A DNA stretch of 64,000 bases from Krasilnikoviella flava (GTDB lineage Bacteria; Actinomycetota; Actinomycetes; Actinomycetales; Cellulomonadaceae): contig NZ_FUZQ01000002.1 of assembly GCF_900167525.1 (NCBI RefSeq), forward strand, positions 558,001 through 622,000, written 5' to 3'. Positions 45,738-55,453 of this stretch are shown here, one piece after another. Below the pieces are notes generated by a model. The model saw nothing but the letters and a program-made list of their open reading frames with translations. It did not search any database and was not told the origin of the DNA. The translations under genes were made by a program, and so were the position numbers. Position 1 is the first letter of the stretch. Every line of letters begins with the position of its first letter.

Positions 45738-46307
45738 GTGACCTTCACCCACGTGGTCCTCTACCGCGCGATGAACCTGGGCCACCGCGGCAGCCCCGTC
45801 CGCGCGGAGCTGGAGGCCGCGCTGCTGGCGGCGGGCGCGCGTGCCGTGCGGTCGTTCCAGACCAACGGCACCGTGCTCCTCGACCCGGGGGAGCCCGGCA
45901 CCACGACGGCGGACGCGGCCGCCGAGCGGGTGATGCGCGCCGCCGTGCCGCGGCTGGCCGAGCGCTCCGGCTACACGCACGCCGCGCTGGTGCGCCCGCT
46001 CGACGACGTCGCCGCCGCGATCGACGGCGACCCGTTCGCCCGCACCCGCGACGAGCGGACCTACCGGGAGACCCTGACCTTCGTCGACGGCGGCGAGCCG
46101 CTCCCCGTCGACCTGCCCTGGACGGACCCGCGCGACCTGCTCGACCTCGTCGCCGCACGACCGGGCCTGGTGCTCGGCGTGGTGCGCGGCGGGCCGGGCA
46201 GCGGGGGCGACCCGAACGGCGCCGTCGAGCGGTTCACCGGCGGGGTCGCCACCACCCGCACGCTCGGCACCGTGCGGCGGCTGCTGGCGGCCGCCGCACG
46301 GGGCTGA
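45738..46307 (+). CDS. Divergent DUF1697-like protein
   Basis: A 189-aa relative of the DUF1697 gene at 39876. [43 protein letters not shown] replaces the usual LLRGVNVGG...TYxNSGNLV, so key positions have changed, while the layout is kept ([24 protein letters not shown]). The function is unknown. It starts at GTG 45738. Confidence 0.75.
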   Translation: MTFTHVVLYRAMNLGHRGSPVRAELEAALLAAGARAVRSFQTNGTVLLDPGEPGTTTADAAAERVMRAAVPRLAERSGYTHAALVRPLDDVAAAIDGDPFARTRDERTYRETLTFVDGGEPLPVDLPWTDPRDLLDLVAARPGLVLGVVRGGPGSGGDPNGAVERFTGGVATTRTLGTVRRLLAAAARG

Positions 46308-46344
46308 GCGGAGCGTCGGGGCCGCGCGGGCGGCGCAGGCGAGG

Positions 46345-46986
46345 TCAGGCGGCGGCCGGCTGCTCGCCGACCTCGCCGTCGACCGCCACGAGGCGCGCGC
46401 TGCCGTCGTCCAGGTCGTAGACGACGCCGACGACGGCGAGGCGGCCCGCGTCGACGGCCGCGGCGAGCGCGGCCGAGTAGCCGCGCAGAAGGCCGACGGT
46501 GTGCTTGACGTGCGCCGTGCGCAGCACGTCCGGGTCGATCGGCCCGGAGACGCCCTGGCGGCTGGTGAGCTCCGCCACCGACGGGATGACCTTGTCGACC
46601 ACGGCGCGCACGAAGCCGGGCGGCTGCTCGCCGGTGGCCAGCGTGTGGGCCGTGGCGGCGACGGCGCCGCAGGAGTCGTGCCCCAGCACCACGACCAGGG
46701 GCGTGTGCAGCACCTCGGTGCCGTACTCGATGGAGCCCAGCACCGTGGTGTCGACGACGTGGCCCGCGGTCCGCACCACGAAGACGTCGCCCAGGCCCTG
46801 GTCGAAGATGATCTCCGCGGCGACCCGGGAGTCCGAGCACCCGAAGATCACGGTGTGCGGGTGCTGCACGGTGCGCAGCTCGTGGCGGCGGTCGGCGTCC
46901 TGGTCGGGGTGCTCCGGGGCGTCCTGCACGAACCGGGCGTTGCCGTCGCGCAGCCGCGCCCACGCTTCTGCCGGGGTCAGGGTCAT
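46345..46986 (-). CDS. Beta-class carbonic anhydrase
   Basis: A 213-aa beta carbonic anhydrase, interconverting CO2 and bicarbonate. The zinc ligands C50, H103 and C106 and the Asp52-Arg54 dyad are present (FGCSDSRV; LGHDSCGAV). VVRTAGHVVDTTVLGSIEYG is also typical. The start overlaps the fructokinase stop by one base (TGATG), so it is the last gene of a tightly packed xseB-fructokinase-carbonic anhydrase operon. Confidence 0.95.
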   Translation of the reverse strand: MTLTPAEAWARLRDGNARFVQDAPEHPDQDADRRHELRTVQHPHTVIFGCSDSRVAAEIIFDQGLGDVFVVRTAGHVVDTTVLGSIEYGTEVLHTPLVVVLGHDSCGAVAATAHTLATGEQPPGFVRAVVDKVIPSVAELTSRQGVSGPIDPDVLRTAHVKHTVGLLRGYSAALAAAVDAGRLAVVGVVYDLDDGSARLVAVDGEVGEQPAAA

Positions 46987-47981
46987 CAGTGGTTCTCCGT
47001 TCCGGTGGGCGCCTCGGGGGCGGTGGGTTCGTGACGGTCCGCGCCGGCGAACCGCACGCGGTCGGGACCGATGAGGTCCGTGGGCCACGGCGGGTTCGCG
47101 CCGGCGCGGGAGACGGTCACGGCGGCCACGGCGACGGCGCGCGCGAGCATCCGCGACGTCGCTGCGCGGTCGATGGCGCGCAGGGCGTCGCGACGCGCCG
47201 ACCCCAGCAGGTCCGCGCCCCACAGCCAGTCGAGCAACGCGCCCATGAACGAGTCGCCGGCGCCGACGGTGTCGACCACGTCGACCCGCGGCGCCGCGAT
47301 CGTCACCTCGCCGGCGGCCGTGACCCCCGTCGCGCCCTCGCCGCCGAAGGTCACGACGACGAGCGCTGGGCCGGTGGTCTGCCAGGCTCGCGCGACGTCC
47401 AGCGGCTCGCGGCCGGGGTACAGCCACTCCAGGTCCTCGTCGCTGACCTTCACCACGTCCGTGAGCGCGACGATCTCCTCGACGCGGGGGCGCACCGCGC
47501 CGGCGTCGCCCATGATCGCCGGGCGGGCGTTGGGGTCGTACGTGACGGTCGCGGTGTCGCGCGCGGCCGCGAGGAGGCGCCGCACGTCGGCGTCGCCCGG
47601 GGCGAGGATCGCCGCGATCGAGCCGGTGTGCACCGCGAGGGTCTCGTCGGTCGCGCCCGCGCTGTCGGGCACCTGCCACTCGAGGTCGAAGTCGTACGTG
47701 GCGGCGCCGGCGGCGTCGAGGGTGGCCTGCGCGACGCTCGTGCGCGCGGCGCCGTCGCTGCCCGGTGCGAGCCCGACGCGCGACTCGGCGAGCCAGGCCC
47801 GCACGTCGTCGCCCCGCGCGTCGCGCCCGAGCCACGTCGCCAGCCGCACGTCGCGGCCGAGGCGACCGAGCGTCAGCGCGACGTTCGCCAGGCTGCCGCC
47901 TGGGTGCTCCTCGCTGGCCCCGTCGGGACGGTGCACGACGTCGACCAGCGCCTCGCCGACCGCGAGGACGTGCGCGCTCAC
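46986..47981 (-). CDS. PfkB-family carbohydrate kinase (fructokinase-like)
   Basis: A 331-aa ribokinase-superfamily sugar kinase. The N-terminal GEALVDVV and [33 protein letters not shown] and the C-terminal [16 protein letters not shown] with catalytic D243 are the two PfkB signatures. Fructose is the most likely substrate from the sequence style, but this is not proven. The GTG start overlaps the xseB stop by 4 nt, and its own stop overlaps the carbonic anhydrase start. The pairing with a DNA-repair subunit gene probably reflects compact packing. Confidence 0.92.
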   Translation of the reverse strand: MSAHVLAVGEALVDVVHRPDGASEEHPGGSLANVALTLGRLGRDVRLATWLGRDARGDDVRAWLAESRVGLAPGSDGAARTSVAQATLDAAGAATYDFDLEWQVPDSAGATDETLAVHTGSIAAILAPGDADVRRLLAAARDTATVTYDPNARPAIMGDAGAVRPRVEEIVALTDVVKVSDEDLEWLYPGREPLDVARAWQTTGPALVVVTFGGEGATGVTAAGEVTIAAPRVDVVDTVGAGDSFMGALLDWLWGADLLGSARRDALRAIDRAATSRMLARAVAVAAVTVSRAGANPPWPTDLIGPDRVRFAGADRHEPTAPEAPTGTENH

Positions 47982-48274
47982 GCGTCGTCCTCGGCGCCGT
48001 CGCCGGACCCGGCGAGTCCCGTGGAGCTCGCCTGCGCGGCCGCGAGCCGCTGACGCGCACCGTCGAGCCACTGCTGGCAGCGGGCCGCCAGGGCCTCGCC
48101 GCGCTCCCACAGGGCGAGGGACGCCTCGAGCGGCTCGCTGCCGGCCTCGAGCCGTGCGACGACCTGGACGAGCTCGTCGCGCGCCTCCTCGTAGGTCAGG
48201 TTCACCACGTCGGCGGGCAGGTCGGGGGTGGCGCCGGGCGGAGGGCTTGCGGCATCCGTGTTCGCGTCGGTCAC
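47978..48274 (-). CDS. xseB: Exodeoxyribonuclease VII small subunit
   Basis: A 98-aa small subunit of exonuclease [54 protein letters not shown] is the conserved helical core, preceded by about 30 disordered residues. It caps the large subunit, encoded about 6 kb away (54078-55370) rather than beside it. The start may be the GTG at 48274 or one at 48292. Confidence 0.92.
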   Translation of the reverse strand: MTDANTDAASPPPGATPDLPADVVNLTYEEARDELVQVVARLEAGSEPLEASLALWERGEALAARCQQWLDGARQRLAAAQASSTGLAGSGDGAEDDA

Positions 48275-48375
48275 GGGGACAGTCAACAACACCCGGCCGG
48301 CAGGGTGCCGCGGCGGTCCGCGGGCCGGGCGGAAATGCCTTGCGAGCCGGGTGGCGGTCGGGCAGCGTGCGCGGC

Positions 48376-49995
48376 ATGGGTCATCTGGAGGTGGCGCACG
48401 TCGAGCACGTGCTGCCGGACGGTCGCACGCTGCTCGACGACGTCTCGTTCCGCGTCCCCGAGGGCAGCGTCACCGCCCTCGTCGGTCCCAACGGCTCCGG
48501 GAAGACCACGCTGCTGCGCCTGCTGTCGGGCGACCTGACGCCGCAGGCCGGCACCGTCACCGTGACGGGCGGACTCGGCGTCATGAGGCAGTTCGTCGGC
48601 TCCGTCCGCGACGAGAGCACCGTGCGAGACCTGCTCGTCGACGTCGCCACGCCGCGGATCCGCGACGCCGCCCGCGCCGTCGACGCCGCCGAGCAGGCGA
48701 TCATGGAGGTCGACGACGAGCCCGCGCAGATGGCGTACGCACAGGCGCTCGCCGACTGGGCCGAGGTCCGCGGGTACGAGGCGGAGACACTGTGGGACGT
48801 GTGCACCGTCGCCGCTCTCGGCATCCCGTACGAGCAGGCGCGGTGGCGCGAGGTGCGCACCCTCTCCGGGGGCGAGCAGAAGCGCCTGGTGCTGGAGTCG
48901 CTGCTGCGCGGGACCGACGAGGTGCTGCTGCTGGACGAGCCGGACAACTACCTGGACGTGCCCGGCAAGCGGTGGCTGGAGGAGCAGCTGAGGGCCACGC
49001 GCAAGACCGTGCTGTTCGTCTCGCACGACCGGGAGCTCCTGGCGCGCTCGGCCGGCCGGATCGTCGCCCTCGAGCCGGGGCCTGCAGGGGCGGACGCGTG
49101 GGTGCACGGCGGTTCGTTCGAGACGTTCCACGACGCGCGGCGCGAGCGGTTCGCCCGCTTCGAGGAGCTGCGCAGGCGCTGGGACGAGAAGCACGCCCAG
49201 CTCAAGCGGCTCGTGGTCGACCTGCGTCGCGCCGCGACGATGAGCCACGACATGGCATCGCGCTACCGCGCCGCGCAGACCCGCCTGGCCAAGTTCGAGG
49301 AGGCGGGCCCCCCGCCGGAGCCGCCCCGCGAGCAGGACATCACGATGCGGCTGCACGGCGGCCGCACGGGGCTGCGCGCGGTGACGTGCGAGCGGCTCGA
49401 GCTGACCGGTCTCATGAAGTCGTTCGACCTCGAGGTCTTCTACGGTGAGCGGGTCGCCGTCCTGGGGTCGAACGGGTCCGGCAAGTCGCACTTCCTGCGG
49501 CTGCTCGGCGGTGGCGACGTGGCGCACACCGGCAGCTGGCGGCTCGGGGCGCGCGTCGTGCCCGGTCTGTTCGCCCAGACGCACGCCCACCCGGAGCTCT
49601 TCGGCCGCACGCTGCTGGACATCCTCTGGGCCGACCATGCGCACGACCGCGGCAAGGCGATGGCGGCGCTGCGCCGCTACGAGCTGACCGTGGCGGCGGA
49701 GCGACCGTTCGACCGCCTCTCCGGCGGCCAGCAGGCGCGGTTCCAGATCCTGCTGCTCGAGATCTCCGGGTGCACCGCGCTGCTCCTCGACGAGCCCACG
49801 GACAACCTCGACCTGGAGTCCGCGGAGGCGCTGCAGGAGGGGCTCGAGGCGTTCGAGGGCACGATCCTCGCCGTCACGCACGACCGCTGGTTCGCGCGGG
49901 GGTTCGACCGGTTCCTCGTGTTCGGGCAGGACGGCGTGGTCCGTGAGACGACCGAGCCCGTCTGGGACGAGGGGCGCGTCGCCCGCGCCAGGTAG
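48376..49995 (+). CDS. ABC-F ATPase (ribosome-associated type)
   Basis: A 539-aa protein with two ATP-binding cassettes and no membrane segment. Walker A motifs GPNGSGKTT (K43) and GSNGSGKS (K370), signatures LSGGEQKRL and LSGGQQARF, and Walker [12 protein letters not shown] and [11 protein letters not shown] are intact. The linker (about residues 255-325) is charged and helical ([22 protein letters not shown]). ABC-F proteins act at the ribosome E site, some conferring antibiotic resistance; which type this is cannot be said. Confidence 0.92.
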   Translation: MGHLEVAHVEHVLPDGRTLLDDVSFRVPEGSVTALVGPNGSGKTTLLRLLSGDLTPQAGTVTVTGGLGVMRQFVGSVRDESTVRDLLVDVATPRIRDAARAVDAAEQAIMEVDDEPAQMAYAQALADWAEVRGYEAETLWDVCTVAALGIPYEQARWREVRTLSGGEQKRLVLESLLRGTDEVLLLDEPDNYLDVPGKRWLEEQLRATRKTVLFVSHDRELLARSAGRIVALEPGPAGADAWVHGGSFETFHDARRERFARFEELRRRWDEKHAQLKRLVVDLRRAATMSHDMASRYRAAQTRLAKFEEAGPPPEPPREQDITMRLHGGRTGLRAVTCERLELTGLMKSFDLEVFYGERVAVLGSNGSGKSHFLRLLGGGDVAHTGSWRLGARVVPGLFAQTHAHPELFGRTLLDILWADHAHDRGKAMAALRRYELTVAAERPFDRLSGGQQARFQILLLEISGCTALLLDEPTDNLDLESAEALQEGLEAFEGTILAVTHDRWFARGFDRFLVFGQDGVVRETTEPVWDEGRVARAR

Positions 49996-50010
49996 GCGGG
50001 GGAGGCGGGG

Positions 50011-50643
50011 TCAGCCGTCGCGGGGCTCGCGGGCCGCCGCCCGCGCGCGCCGGCCCGCGACGACGTCGAGCACGTTGTCGACGAGCTGCTCGGCGTGCTC
50101 GCCGACCGGCTGCAGCATGCCGAAGGTCGCGCCGAGGTAGGCCGGGGACAGGACCAGCAGCACGACGTCCAGCGGGGTCAGCTCGGTCGTCCCGCTCGCG
50201 TCGAGCAGCCGCTGGAAGAGCTCGAGCCGCGGGCGGAGGATCTCCTGGGTACGTTCGGGGCCGGACCGCGTGTCCCGTGCCGCGGTCGCGAGCGCGCGGA
50301 CGAACGCGAGCCCGCCGGGGCGGTCGAACGTCTCCACGAGGTTGCGGGTGTAGGCGAGCAGATCGGCGCGCAGGTCGCCGGTCGCCGGGATCGGTGACGC
50401 GACGTTGACGTCGGACACCGCGACGTCGAGGACGAGCGACTCGCGCGTGCGCCAGCGGCGGTAGACCGTCGCCGGGTGGACGCCCGCGCGGGCCGCGACC
50501 TCGGGGATTTCCGGCGGCTCGCCGCCGTTCTCGGTCATCAGCTCGCGCACCGCGTCGTGCACGGCCGCCCGCGTCCGGGCCGTGCGGCCACCGGGGCGCA
50601 CGGTGCCGGTCGCCTGGATCTCCCTGTCGTGGGGGTCGGACAT
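50011..50643 (-). CDS. TetR-family regulator
   Basis: A 210-aa TetR-type regulator with the DNA-binding part GGRTARTRAAVHDAVRELMTENGGEPPEIPEVAARAGVHPATVYRRWRTRESLVLD and a C-terminal domain of the TetR_C_11-like type (LRADLLAYTRNLVETFDRPGGLAFVRAL). It is divergent from a flavin monooxygenase; inverted repeats between them (50657-50672, 50694-50709) make it the likely regulator of that gene. Confidence 0.9.
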   Translation of the reverse strand: MSDPHDREIQATGTVRPGGRTARTRAAVHDAVRELMTENGGEPPEIPEVAARAGVHPATVYRRWRTRESLVLDVAVSDVNVASPIPATGDLRADLLAYTRNLVETFDRPGGLAFVRALATAARDTRSGPERTQEILRPRLELFQRLLDASGTTELTPLDVVLLVLSPAYLGATFGMLQPVGEHAEQLVDNVLDVVAGRRARAAAREPRDG

Positions 50644-50656
50644 GCGACGACCTTAT

Positions 50657-50672
50657 CGCAACGAAAATTGCG
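50657..50672. promoter_or_regulatory. Candidate TetR operator 1
   Basis: CGCAA (50657-50661) and TTGCG (50668-50672) around CGAAAA, 14 nt upstream of the TetR start. Suits autoregulation. Confidence 0.45.
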
Positions 50673-50693
50673 TGAGGACTCGTCGCGCCCTAG

Positions 50694-50709
50694 TCTCGCT
50701 AACGCGAGA
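50694..50709. promoter_or_regulatory. Candidate TetR operator 2
   Basis: TCTCGC (50694-50699) and GCGAGA (50704-50709) around TAAC, 30 nt before the flavoprotein start, where its promoter should lie. Confidence 0.45.
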
Positions 50710-50738
50710 GCAGTTGCGTCAATGCTGAGGAGGGCGAG

Positions 50739-51953
50739 ATGTCGAAGGTGCTGATCGTGGGTGCGGGGATCGCGGGCGACGCGCTGGCGGTGCTGCTCGA
50801 CCGGTCCGGGTGGGAGGTCGACGTGGTCGAGATCGCGCCGGCGCTGCGCGCGGGCGGCCAGACCGTCGACCTGCGCGGCGACAGCCGCGAGGTGCTCCAG
50901 CGGCTCGGGCTCCTGGAGGCAGCGCTCGACGCCACCGTCGAGCAGCGCGGCCTGGCGTGGATCGACGCGGACGAGCGGCGTCGTGCCGAGATGCCCGTCG
51001 AGGCTTTCGGCGGCGCCGGGTTCGTCTCCTCCGAGGAGCTGCTGCGCACTGACCTGGCGCGCCTCCTCCACGGCGCCGTCGGCCCGCGGACCACCCACCG
51101 GTTCGGCGACACGATCGTGGGTCTCGCGGAGGCCGGTGAGGGGGTCGCCGTCGAGTTCCGCGAGCGCCCCCCGGAGGTCTACGACCTCGTCGTCGGTGCG
51201 GACGGTGCGCACTCCCGCGTGCGACGGCTCGTCTTCGGCCCCGAGGAGGCGTTCCGGCGGCCGCTCGGGCTCGCCCACGCGTGGTACACGCTGCGGGAGA
51301 CGCCGACGACCCCCGGCCTCGACGGCTGGTTCCTCATGCTCAACCTGCCGGGGTCCCGCGTCGTCGAGGCGCGACCCGGGCACCCCGGCGAGCAGGAGGT
51401 CGGGCTGACGTTCCCGGTCGACGTGCTGCCGCCCCGCGACGACGCCGAGGCGCGGTTCGCCCTCCTCGAGCGCACGTTCGCGGGCGCCGGCTGGCGCACC
51501 GCCGAGCTCCTCGCCGCCGCCCGGGCGGCCGACGACTTCGCGCTCGACACGTACGACCAGATCCGGATGGACGCCTGGTCGCGGGGTCGGGTCGTCCTCC
51601 TCGGGGACAGCGCCTGGTGCGCGAGCCCGCTGAGCGGCCTCGGCACCGCGCTCGCGCTGCGGGGTGCCGCGACGCTCGCCGACGCGCTCGGTGCGCGGCT
51701 CCCGGACGACGTCGCCGGCGCGCTCGCGGCGTACGAGTCCGCCATGCGGCCCGTGACCGTCCGGGCGCAGGCGATGTATCCCGGGCGGGTGCGCTCGTTC
51801 GCGCCGCGCACGCGGCTCGGCATCGCGGCCATGACCGGCGTGATGCGGCTGGTCCAGCGCGGTCCGGTCGCGACGTTCCTCACCCGGCACGTCGGCGACT
51901 ACGGGCAGGCACCCGAGGCGGCGCCCACCCGGCCGGTCACGACCGGCCGCTGA
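50739..51953 (+). CDS. FAD-dependent monooxygenase (group A, TetX-like)
   Basis: A 404-aa flavoprotein. Dinucleotide-binding VLIVGAGIAGDALAVLLDRSGWEVDVVE, the DG motif VVGADGAHSRVRRLV and the GD motif GRVVLLGDSAWCASPLSGLGTALALRGAATLADAL are complete, so it should use NAD(P)H and O2 to hydroxylate a small molecule. The substrate is unknown; related enzymes inactivate tetracyclines or rifamycins. The TetR neighbour suggests induction by the substrate. GAGGAGGGCGAG precedes the ATG. Its end overlaps the epoxide hydrolase gene by 17 nt, convergently. Confidence 0.9.
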   Translation: MSKVLIVGAGIAGDALAVLLDRSGWEVDVVEIAPALRAGGQTVDLRGDSREVLQRLGLLEAALDATVEQRGLAWIDADERRRAEMPVEAFGGAGFVSSEELLRTDLARLLHGAVGPRTTHRFGDTIVGLAEAGEGVAVEFRERPPEVYDLVVGADGAHSRVRRLVFGPEEAFRRPLGLAHAWYTLRETPTTPGLDGWFLMLNLPGSRVVEARPGHPGEQEVGLTFPVDVLPPRDDAEARFALLERTFAGAGWRTAELLAAARAADDFALDTYDQIRMDAWSRGRVVLLGDSAWCASPLSGLGTALALRGAATLADALGARLPDDVAGALAAYESAMRPVTVRAQAMYPGRVRSFAPRTRLGIAAMTGVMRLVQRGPVATFLTRHVGDYGQAPEAAPTRPVTTGR

Positions 51954-53088
51954 AGAATGCGCGGAGGTCCGCCGCCAGCAGCTCGGGCTCCTCCATCGCG
52001 GGGAAGTGCCCGCCCTCGGCGTGCTCGGTCCACGAGTCGATCGCTCCCCACGCGTTGAACACTTTCGCCATCAGCGGGTGGGTGTCGAACACGGACCAGG
52101 CCGACGGGACCTCGGAGGCCGCGAGCCAGTCGAGGCCGGAGTGCGAGGCCTCGTAGTAGAACTGCGCGCTCGACGCGCCGCTGCGCGTGAACCAGTACAG
52201 CGACACGTTCGTGAGCAGCTGGTCGCGGTCGACCGACTCGTCCGGGGTGCGGCGGGCCGGGTTCGTCCAGGTCTGGAACTTCTCGGCGATCCACGCGAGC
52301 TGGCCGACGGGCGAGTCGGTGAGCGCGGCGCCGATCGTGTCGGGGCGGTGGTTCTGCATCTCGAAGTAGCCGTGCTCGCTTGCGTCGGCGGCGCGCACCG
52401 CCTCGATCTGCGCGACCTCGTCGTCCGTCAGGCCGTCGGGCAGCGGGAACTGGTCGCCGACCATGCCGAGCGACCGGCCGTCGCTCCCGACGTGGGTGCC
52501 GATCACGCGCTGCGGGTACAGGGCGGCGAGCCGCCCGGTGGTGCCCGCGCCGATGTCGGTGCCGTGCACCGCGAACCGCTCGTGACCGAGCCGCGTCATG
52601 ATCTCGGCGTACGCCTCGGTGGTGCGGGCGATCTCCCAGCCGGTCCCGGACAGGGGCGTCGAGTACCCGAACCCGGGCAGCGACGGGACGACGACGTGGA
52701 ACGCGTCGGTGAGCAGCGGGACCAGGCGCTGGTACTCGACGAACGAGCCGGGCCAGCCGTGGCACAGCAGCAGCGGGGTCGCGTCCGGGTTCGCGGAGCG
52801 GGCGTGGACGACGTGGAACGTCTGGCCGTCGACGACGGTCGTGACCTGCTCGTGGGTGTTCAGTGCGACCTCCTGCGCGCGCCAGTCGAAGCCGTCGCGC
52901 CAGTACTCGGCGAGCTCGCGCAGGTACGGCAGGGGGATGCCGCGGCTGAAGTCCGTGCGGTCGTCGCGGCCGGGCACGGGCAGGGGCCAGCGGGTGCGCG
53001 CGAGCCGGTCGTGCAGGTCGTCGAGGTCGGCCTGCGGCACGTCGATGCGGAAAGGGACGAGGGCGCTGTCTGCGGTGTTCGTGGTCAT
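51937..53088 (-). CDS. Epoxide hydrolase, alpha/beta fold with EHN domain
   Basis: A 383-aa epoxide hydrolase. The N-terminal EHN segment (FRIDVPQADLDDLHDRLARTRWP, YLRELAEYWRDGFDWRAQEVALN) precedes the hydrolase core: HGWPGSFVEYQRLVPLL (oxyanion), nucleophile D178 in HGTDIGAG, and catalytic H361 in GGHFPAMEEPE. It opens epoxides to diols. It is divergent from a WYL-type regulator with a perfect palindrome between them. Together with the adjacent monooxygenase this hints at a detoxification pair. Confidence 0.93.
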   Translation of the reverse strand: MTTNTADSALVPFRIDVPQADLDDLHDRLARTRWPLPVPGRDDRTDFSRGIPLPYLRELAEYWRDGFDWRAQEVALNTHEQVTTVVDGQTFHVVHARSANPDATPLLLCHGWPGSFVEYQRLVPLLTDAFHVVVPSLPGFGYSTPLSGTGWEIARTTEAYAEIMTRLGHERFAVHGTDIGAGTTGRLAALYPQRVIGTHVGSDGRSLGMVGDQFPLPDGLTDDEVAQIEAVRAADASEHGYFEMQNHRPDTIGAALTDSPVGQLAWIAEKFQTWTNPARRTPDESVDRDQLLTNVSLYWFTRSGASSAQFYYEASHSGLDWLAASEVPSAWSVFDTHPLMAKVFNAWGAIDSWTEHAEGGHFPAMEEPELLAADLRAFFSGRS

Positions 53089-53108
53089 GGCTCCACGCTC
53101 CCAGCAAA

Positions 53109-53129
53109 CGCGGAAGACGAGCTTCCGCG
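53109..53129. promoter_or_regulatory. Operator palindrome between epoxide hydrolase and WYL regulator
   Basis: CGCGGAAG (53109-53116) and CTTCCGCG (53122-53129) are perfectly complementary across 5 nt, 21 nt from each start. A shared operator for the WYL regulator is likely. Confidence 0.65.
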
Positions 53130-53149
53130 ATCGGTGACAGGATCGCGAC

Positions 53150-54112
53150 GTGATCGAGACGTCGGCCCGCCTGCTGCAGCTGCTCTCCCTGCTTCAGCTG
53201 CGTCGCGACTGGACCAGCGGCGAGCTCGCCGGCCGCCTCGGGGTCAGCACACGCACCGTGCGCACGGACGTGGGCAAGCTCCGGTCGCTCGGCTATCCGG
53301 TCGAGGCACGCCCCGGCGTCGCCGGCGGCTACCGCCTGGCCGCCGGGACCGCGATGCCGCCGCTGGTGCTCGACGACGACGAGGCGGTCGCGGTCGCGAT
53401 CGGGCTCGGTGCCGCCGCGCACGGGGTGCCCGGGGCGGGGGAGACGTCGCTCACCGCGCTGGCCAAGCTCGAGCAGGTGATGCCCGCGCGCCTGCGGCGC
53501 CGCGTCGAGGCCGTCCGGGACGCGACCAGCGTGGTGCCCGGCGGGGACCCGGCCCTCGACCTCGAGGTGCTCGGCGGCGTCGCCGCCGCGATCCGGTCCG
53601 GGGAACGGCTCCGGTTCCGCTACACCTCCCACGACGGTGCCGGGTCGGCGCGGCACACCGAGCCGCACCGCCTCGTGAGCTGGGGCTCCCGCTGGTACCT
53701 GCTCGCATGGGACCTCGAGCGCGTGGACTGGCGCGTCTTCCGGGTCGACCGCATCGCCCTGCGCCCGCCCACCGGCGCGCGGTTCCGGCCGCGCGTCATC
53801 CCCGAGGACGACGTGCTGCGTCACGTCGTGGCGCGGGTGGGCCGGGCGACCTGGCGCTACCGGGCGCGGATCCTCGTGCACGCGCCCGCCGCGCAGGTCG
53901 TCGCGAAGGTCGGCTCGCCGCTCGAGGTCGAGGAGGTCGGGCCGTCCACCTGCCGGATCGAGGTCGGGAGCGACGACCCCGACCGGCTCGCGCTCTGGGT
54001 CGCCCAGCTGGGCATGGACGTCGAGGTGCTCGAAGGAGCGGAGCTGGCCGCGGCCTTCGGCCGGCTGGCGGACCGGTTCAGCCGCGCGGCGCGGGTGACG
54101 CCGTCGCGGTGA
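53150..54112 (+). CDS. WYL-domain transcriptional regulator (YafY-like)
   Basis: A 320-aa regulator: an HTH_11 domain (SARLLQLLSLLQLRRDWTSGELAGRLGVSTRTVRTDVGKLRSLGYPVEA) and a WYL ligand domain (about residues 140-210, LRFRYTSHDG ... EPHRLVSWGSRWYLLAWDLERVDWRVFRVDRI, with the WYL triplet), then a C-terminal WCX part. It likely controls the divergent epoxide hydrolase. The GTG lies 6 nt after CAGGAT. It ends inside the convergent xseA gene (35-nt overlap). Confidence 0.9.
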   Translation: MIETSARLLQLLSLLQLRRDWTSGELAGRLGVSTRTVRTDVGKLRSLGYPVEARPGVAGGYRLAAGTAMPPLVLDDDEAVAVAIGLGAAAHGVPGAGETSLTALAKLEQVMPARLRRRVEAVRDATSVVPGGDPALDLEVLGGVAAAIRSGERLRFRYTSHDGAGSARHTEPHRLVSWGSRWYLLAWDLERVDWRVFRVDRIALRPPTGARFRPRVIPEDDVLRHVVARVGRATWRYRARILVHAPAAQVVAKVGSPLEVEEVGPSTCRIEVGSDDPDRLALWVAQLGMDVEVLEGAELAAAFGRLADRFSRAARVTPSR

Positions 54113-55370
54113 CGGCGGCGTCCAGCGCCCCGTCGGCGACGCGCACGTGCACCGCGTCCCCGGGCTCGACGTCCCGGGCCGCGCGCACCACGTGCCCGTC
54201 GCCGCGCTGCACGACGGCGTACCCGCGCTCGAGCGTGGCCTGCGGGGACAGGGCCCGGACCTGCGCCTCGAGGCGGCCGACCTCGCCGGCGGCCCGCAGC
54301 AGGGCGGCGTCGAGCCGGTGCCGGGAGTGCCGGACGAGCTGGGCGATCTCGCGCTCGCGGACGTCGATCGTCGTCTGCGGCCGGGCGAGCGCCGGCCGCG
54401 ACCGCAGGGCGTCCAGGCCGTGCTGCTCCCGCGCGACCCGGCCCGCGACCGCCGCGCGCATCCGCCGGCGCGCCTGGTCGAGGCGCTGCCGCTCCTCGGC
54501 GACGTCGGGCACGACCTGCTTCGCGGCGTCGGTCGGGGTCGACGCACGGTGGTCGGCGACGAGGTCGAGCAAGGGCGCGTCCGTCTCGTGCCCGATGGCG
54601 CTGACCAGCGGCGTCGTGCAGCCGGCCGCCGCGCGGACCAGGGCCTCGTTGCTGAACGGCAGCAGGTCCTCGACCGAGCCGCCGCCGCGCGCCACGACGA
54701 TCACCTCGACCTCGGGGCGGGCGTCGAGCTCGGCGATCGCGGCGCTCACCTCGCGTACCGCGTCGACGCCCTGCACCGCGACCTCGCGGATCTCGAACCG
54801 CACCTGCGGCCAGCGCGCCCTCGCGTTGACCACGACGTCGTGCTCGGCCTTGGACTCGCGACCGCACACGAGGCCGACGACGGCGGGCAGGAAGGGCAGG
54901 GGGAGCTTGCGGTCGAGGTCGAACAGGCCCTCCGCGGCGAGCACCCGCCGGAGCTGGTCGATGCGCGCGAGGAGCTCGCCGACGCCGACCTGCCGGATCG
55001 CGGTCGCGCGCATCGACAGGCGCCCGTTCTTCATCCAGAACTCGGGCTTGGCCTGCACCACCACGTGGTCGCCCACCTCGGGCTTGTGGTGCAGGCCGTC
55101 GTAGATCTTGGTGAGCACGTGCACCGGGAGCGAGGCCTCCGCGTCGGTGTCGCGCAGCGTGACGAACTGCAGCCCCGACCGTCCGCGGTACGTGTGCTCC
55201 ACGACCTGGCCCTCGACCCAGACCGCCGACATCCGCGCGACGTAGTCCCGGATCTTCGCGGACAGCAGGCGCACCGGCCACGGGCGCTCCGGCGTCGTCT
55301 CGCGGGCGAGCTCGGGCAGGGGCTGCGGCTGGGCTTGCGGCTGGGACGTGTCCGACACGGCGTCCAGCAT
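54078..55370 (-). CDS. xseA: Exodeoxyribonuclease VII large subunit
   Basis: A 430-aa exonuclease VII large subunit. The N-terminal OB domain (VWVEGQVVEHTYRGRSGLQFVTLRD) and the catalytic domain (VGLVCGRESKAEHDVVVNARARWPQVRF, VIVVARGGGSVEDLLPFSNEALVRA, SAIGHETDAPLLDLVADHRASTPTDAA) are intact, followed by the coiled-coil C-terminus that carries XseB subunits. It degrades single-stranded DNA from both ends. A GTG at 55358 is an alternative start. Confidence 0.96.
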   Translation of the reverse strand: MLDAVSDTSQPQAQPQPLPELARETTPERPWPVRLLSAKIRDYVARMSAVWVEGQVVEHTYRGRSGLQFVTLRDTDAEASLPVHVLTKIYDGLHHKPEVGDHVVVQAKPEFWMKNGRLSMRATAIRQVGVGELLARIDQLRRVLAAEGLFDLDRKLPLPFLPAVVGLVCGRESKAEHDVVVNARARWPQVRFEIREVAVQGVDAVREVSAAIAELDARPEVEVIVVARGGGSVEDLLPFSNEALVRAAAGCTTPLVSAIGHETDAPLLDLVADHRASTPTDAAKQVVPDVAEERQRLDQARRRMRAAVAGRVAREQHGLDALRSRPALARPQTTIDVREREIAQLVRHSRHRLDAALLRAAGEVGRLEAQVRALSPQATLERGYAVVQRGDGHVVRAARDVEPGDAVHVRVADGALDAAVTATASPAPRG

Positions 55371-55453
55371 GCCCCACGCCCCTGACGGGCCCGTCAGCCG
55401 CTCGGCAGGAGCCCGTCACAGGACGTCCACACCGGCCCACCTAGACTGGCCGC

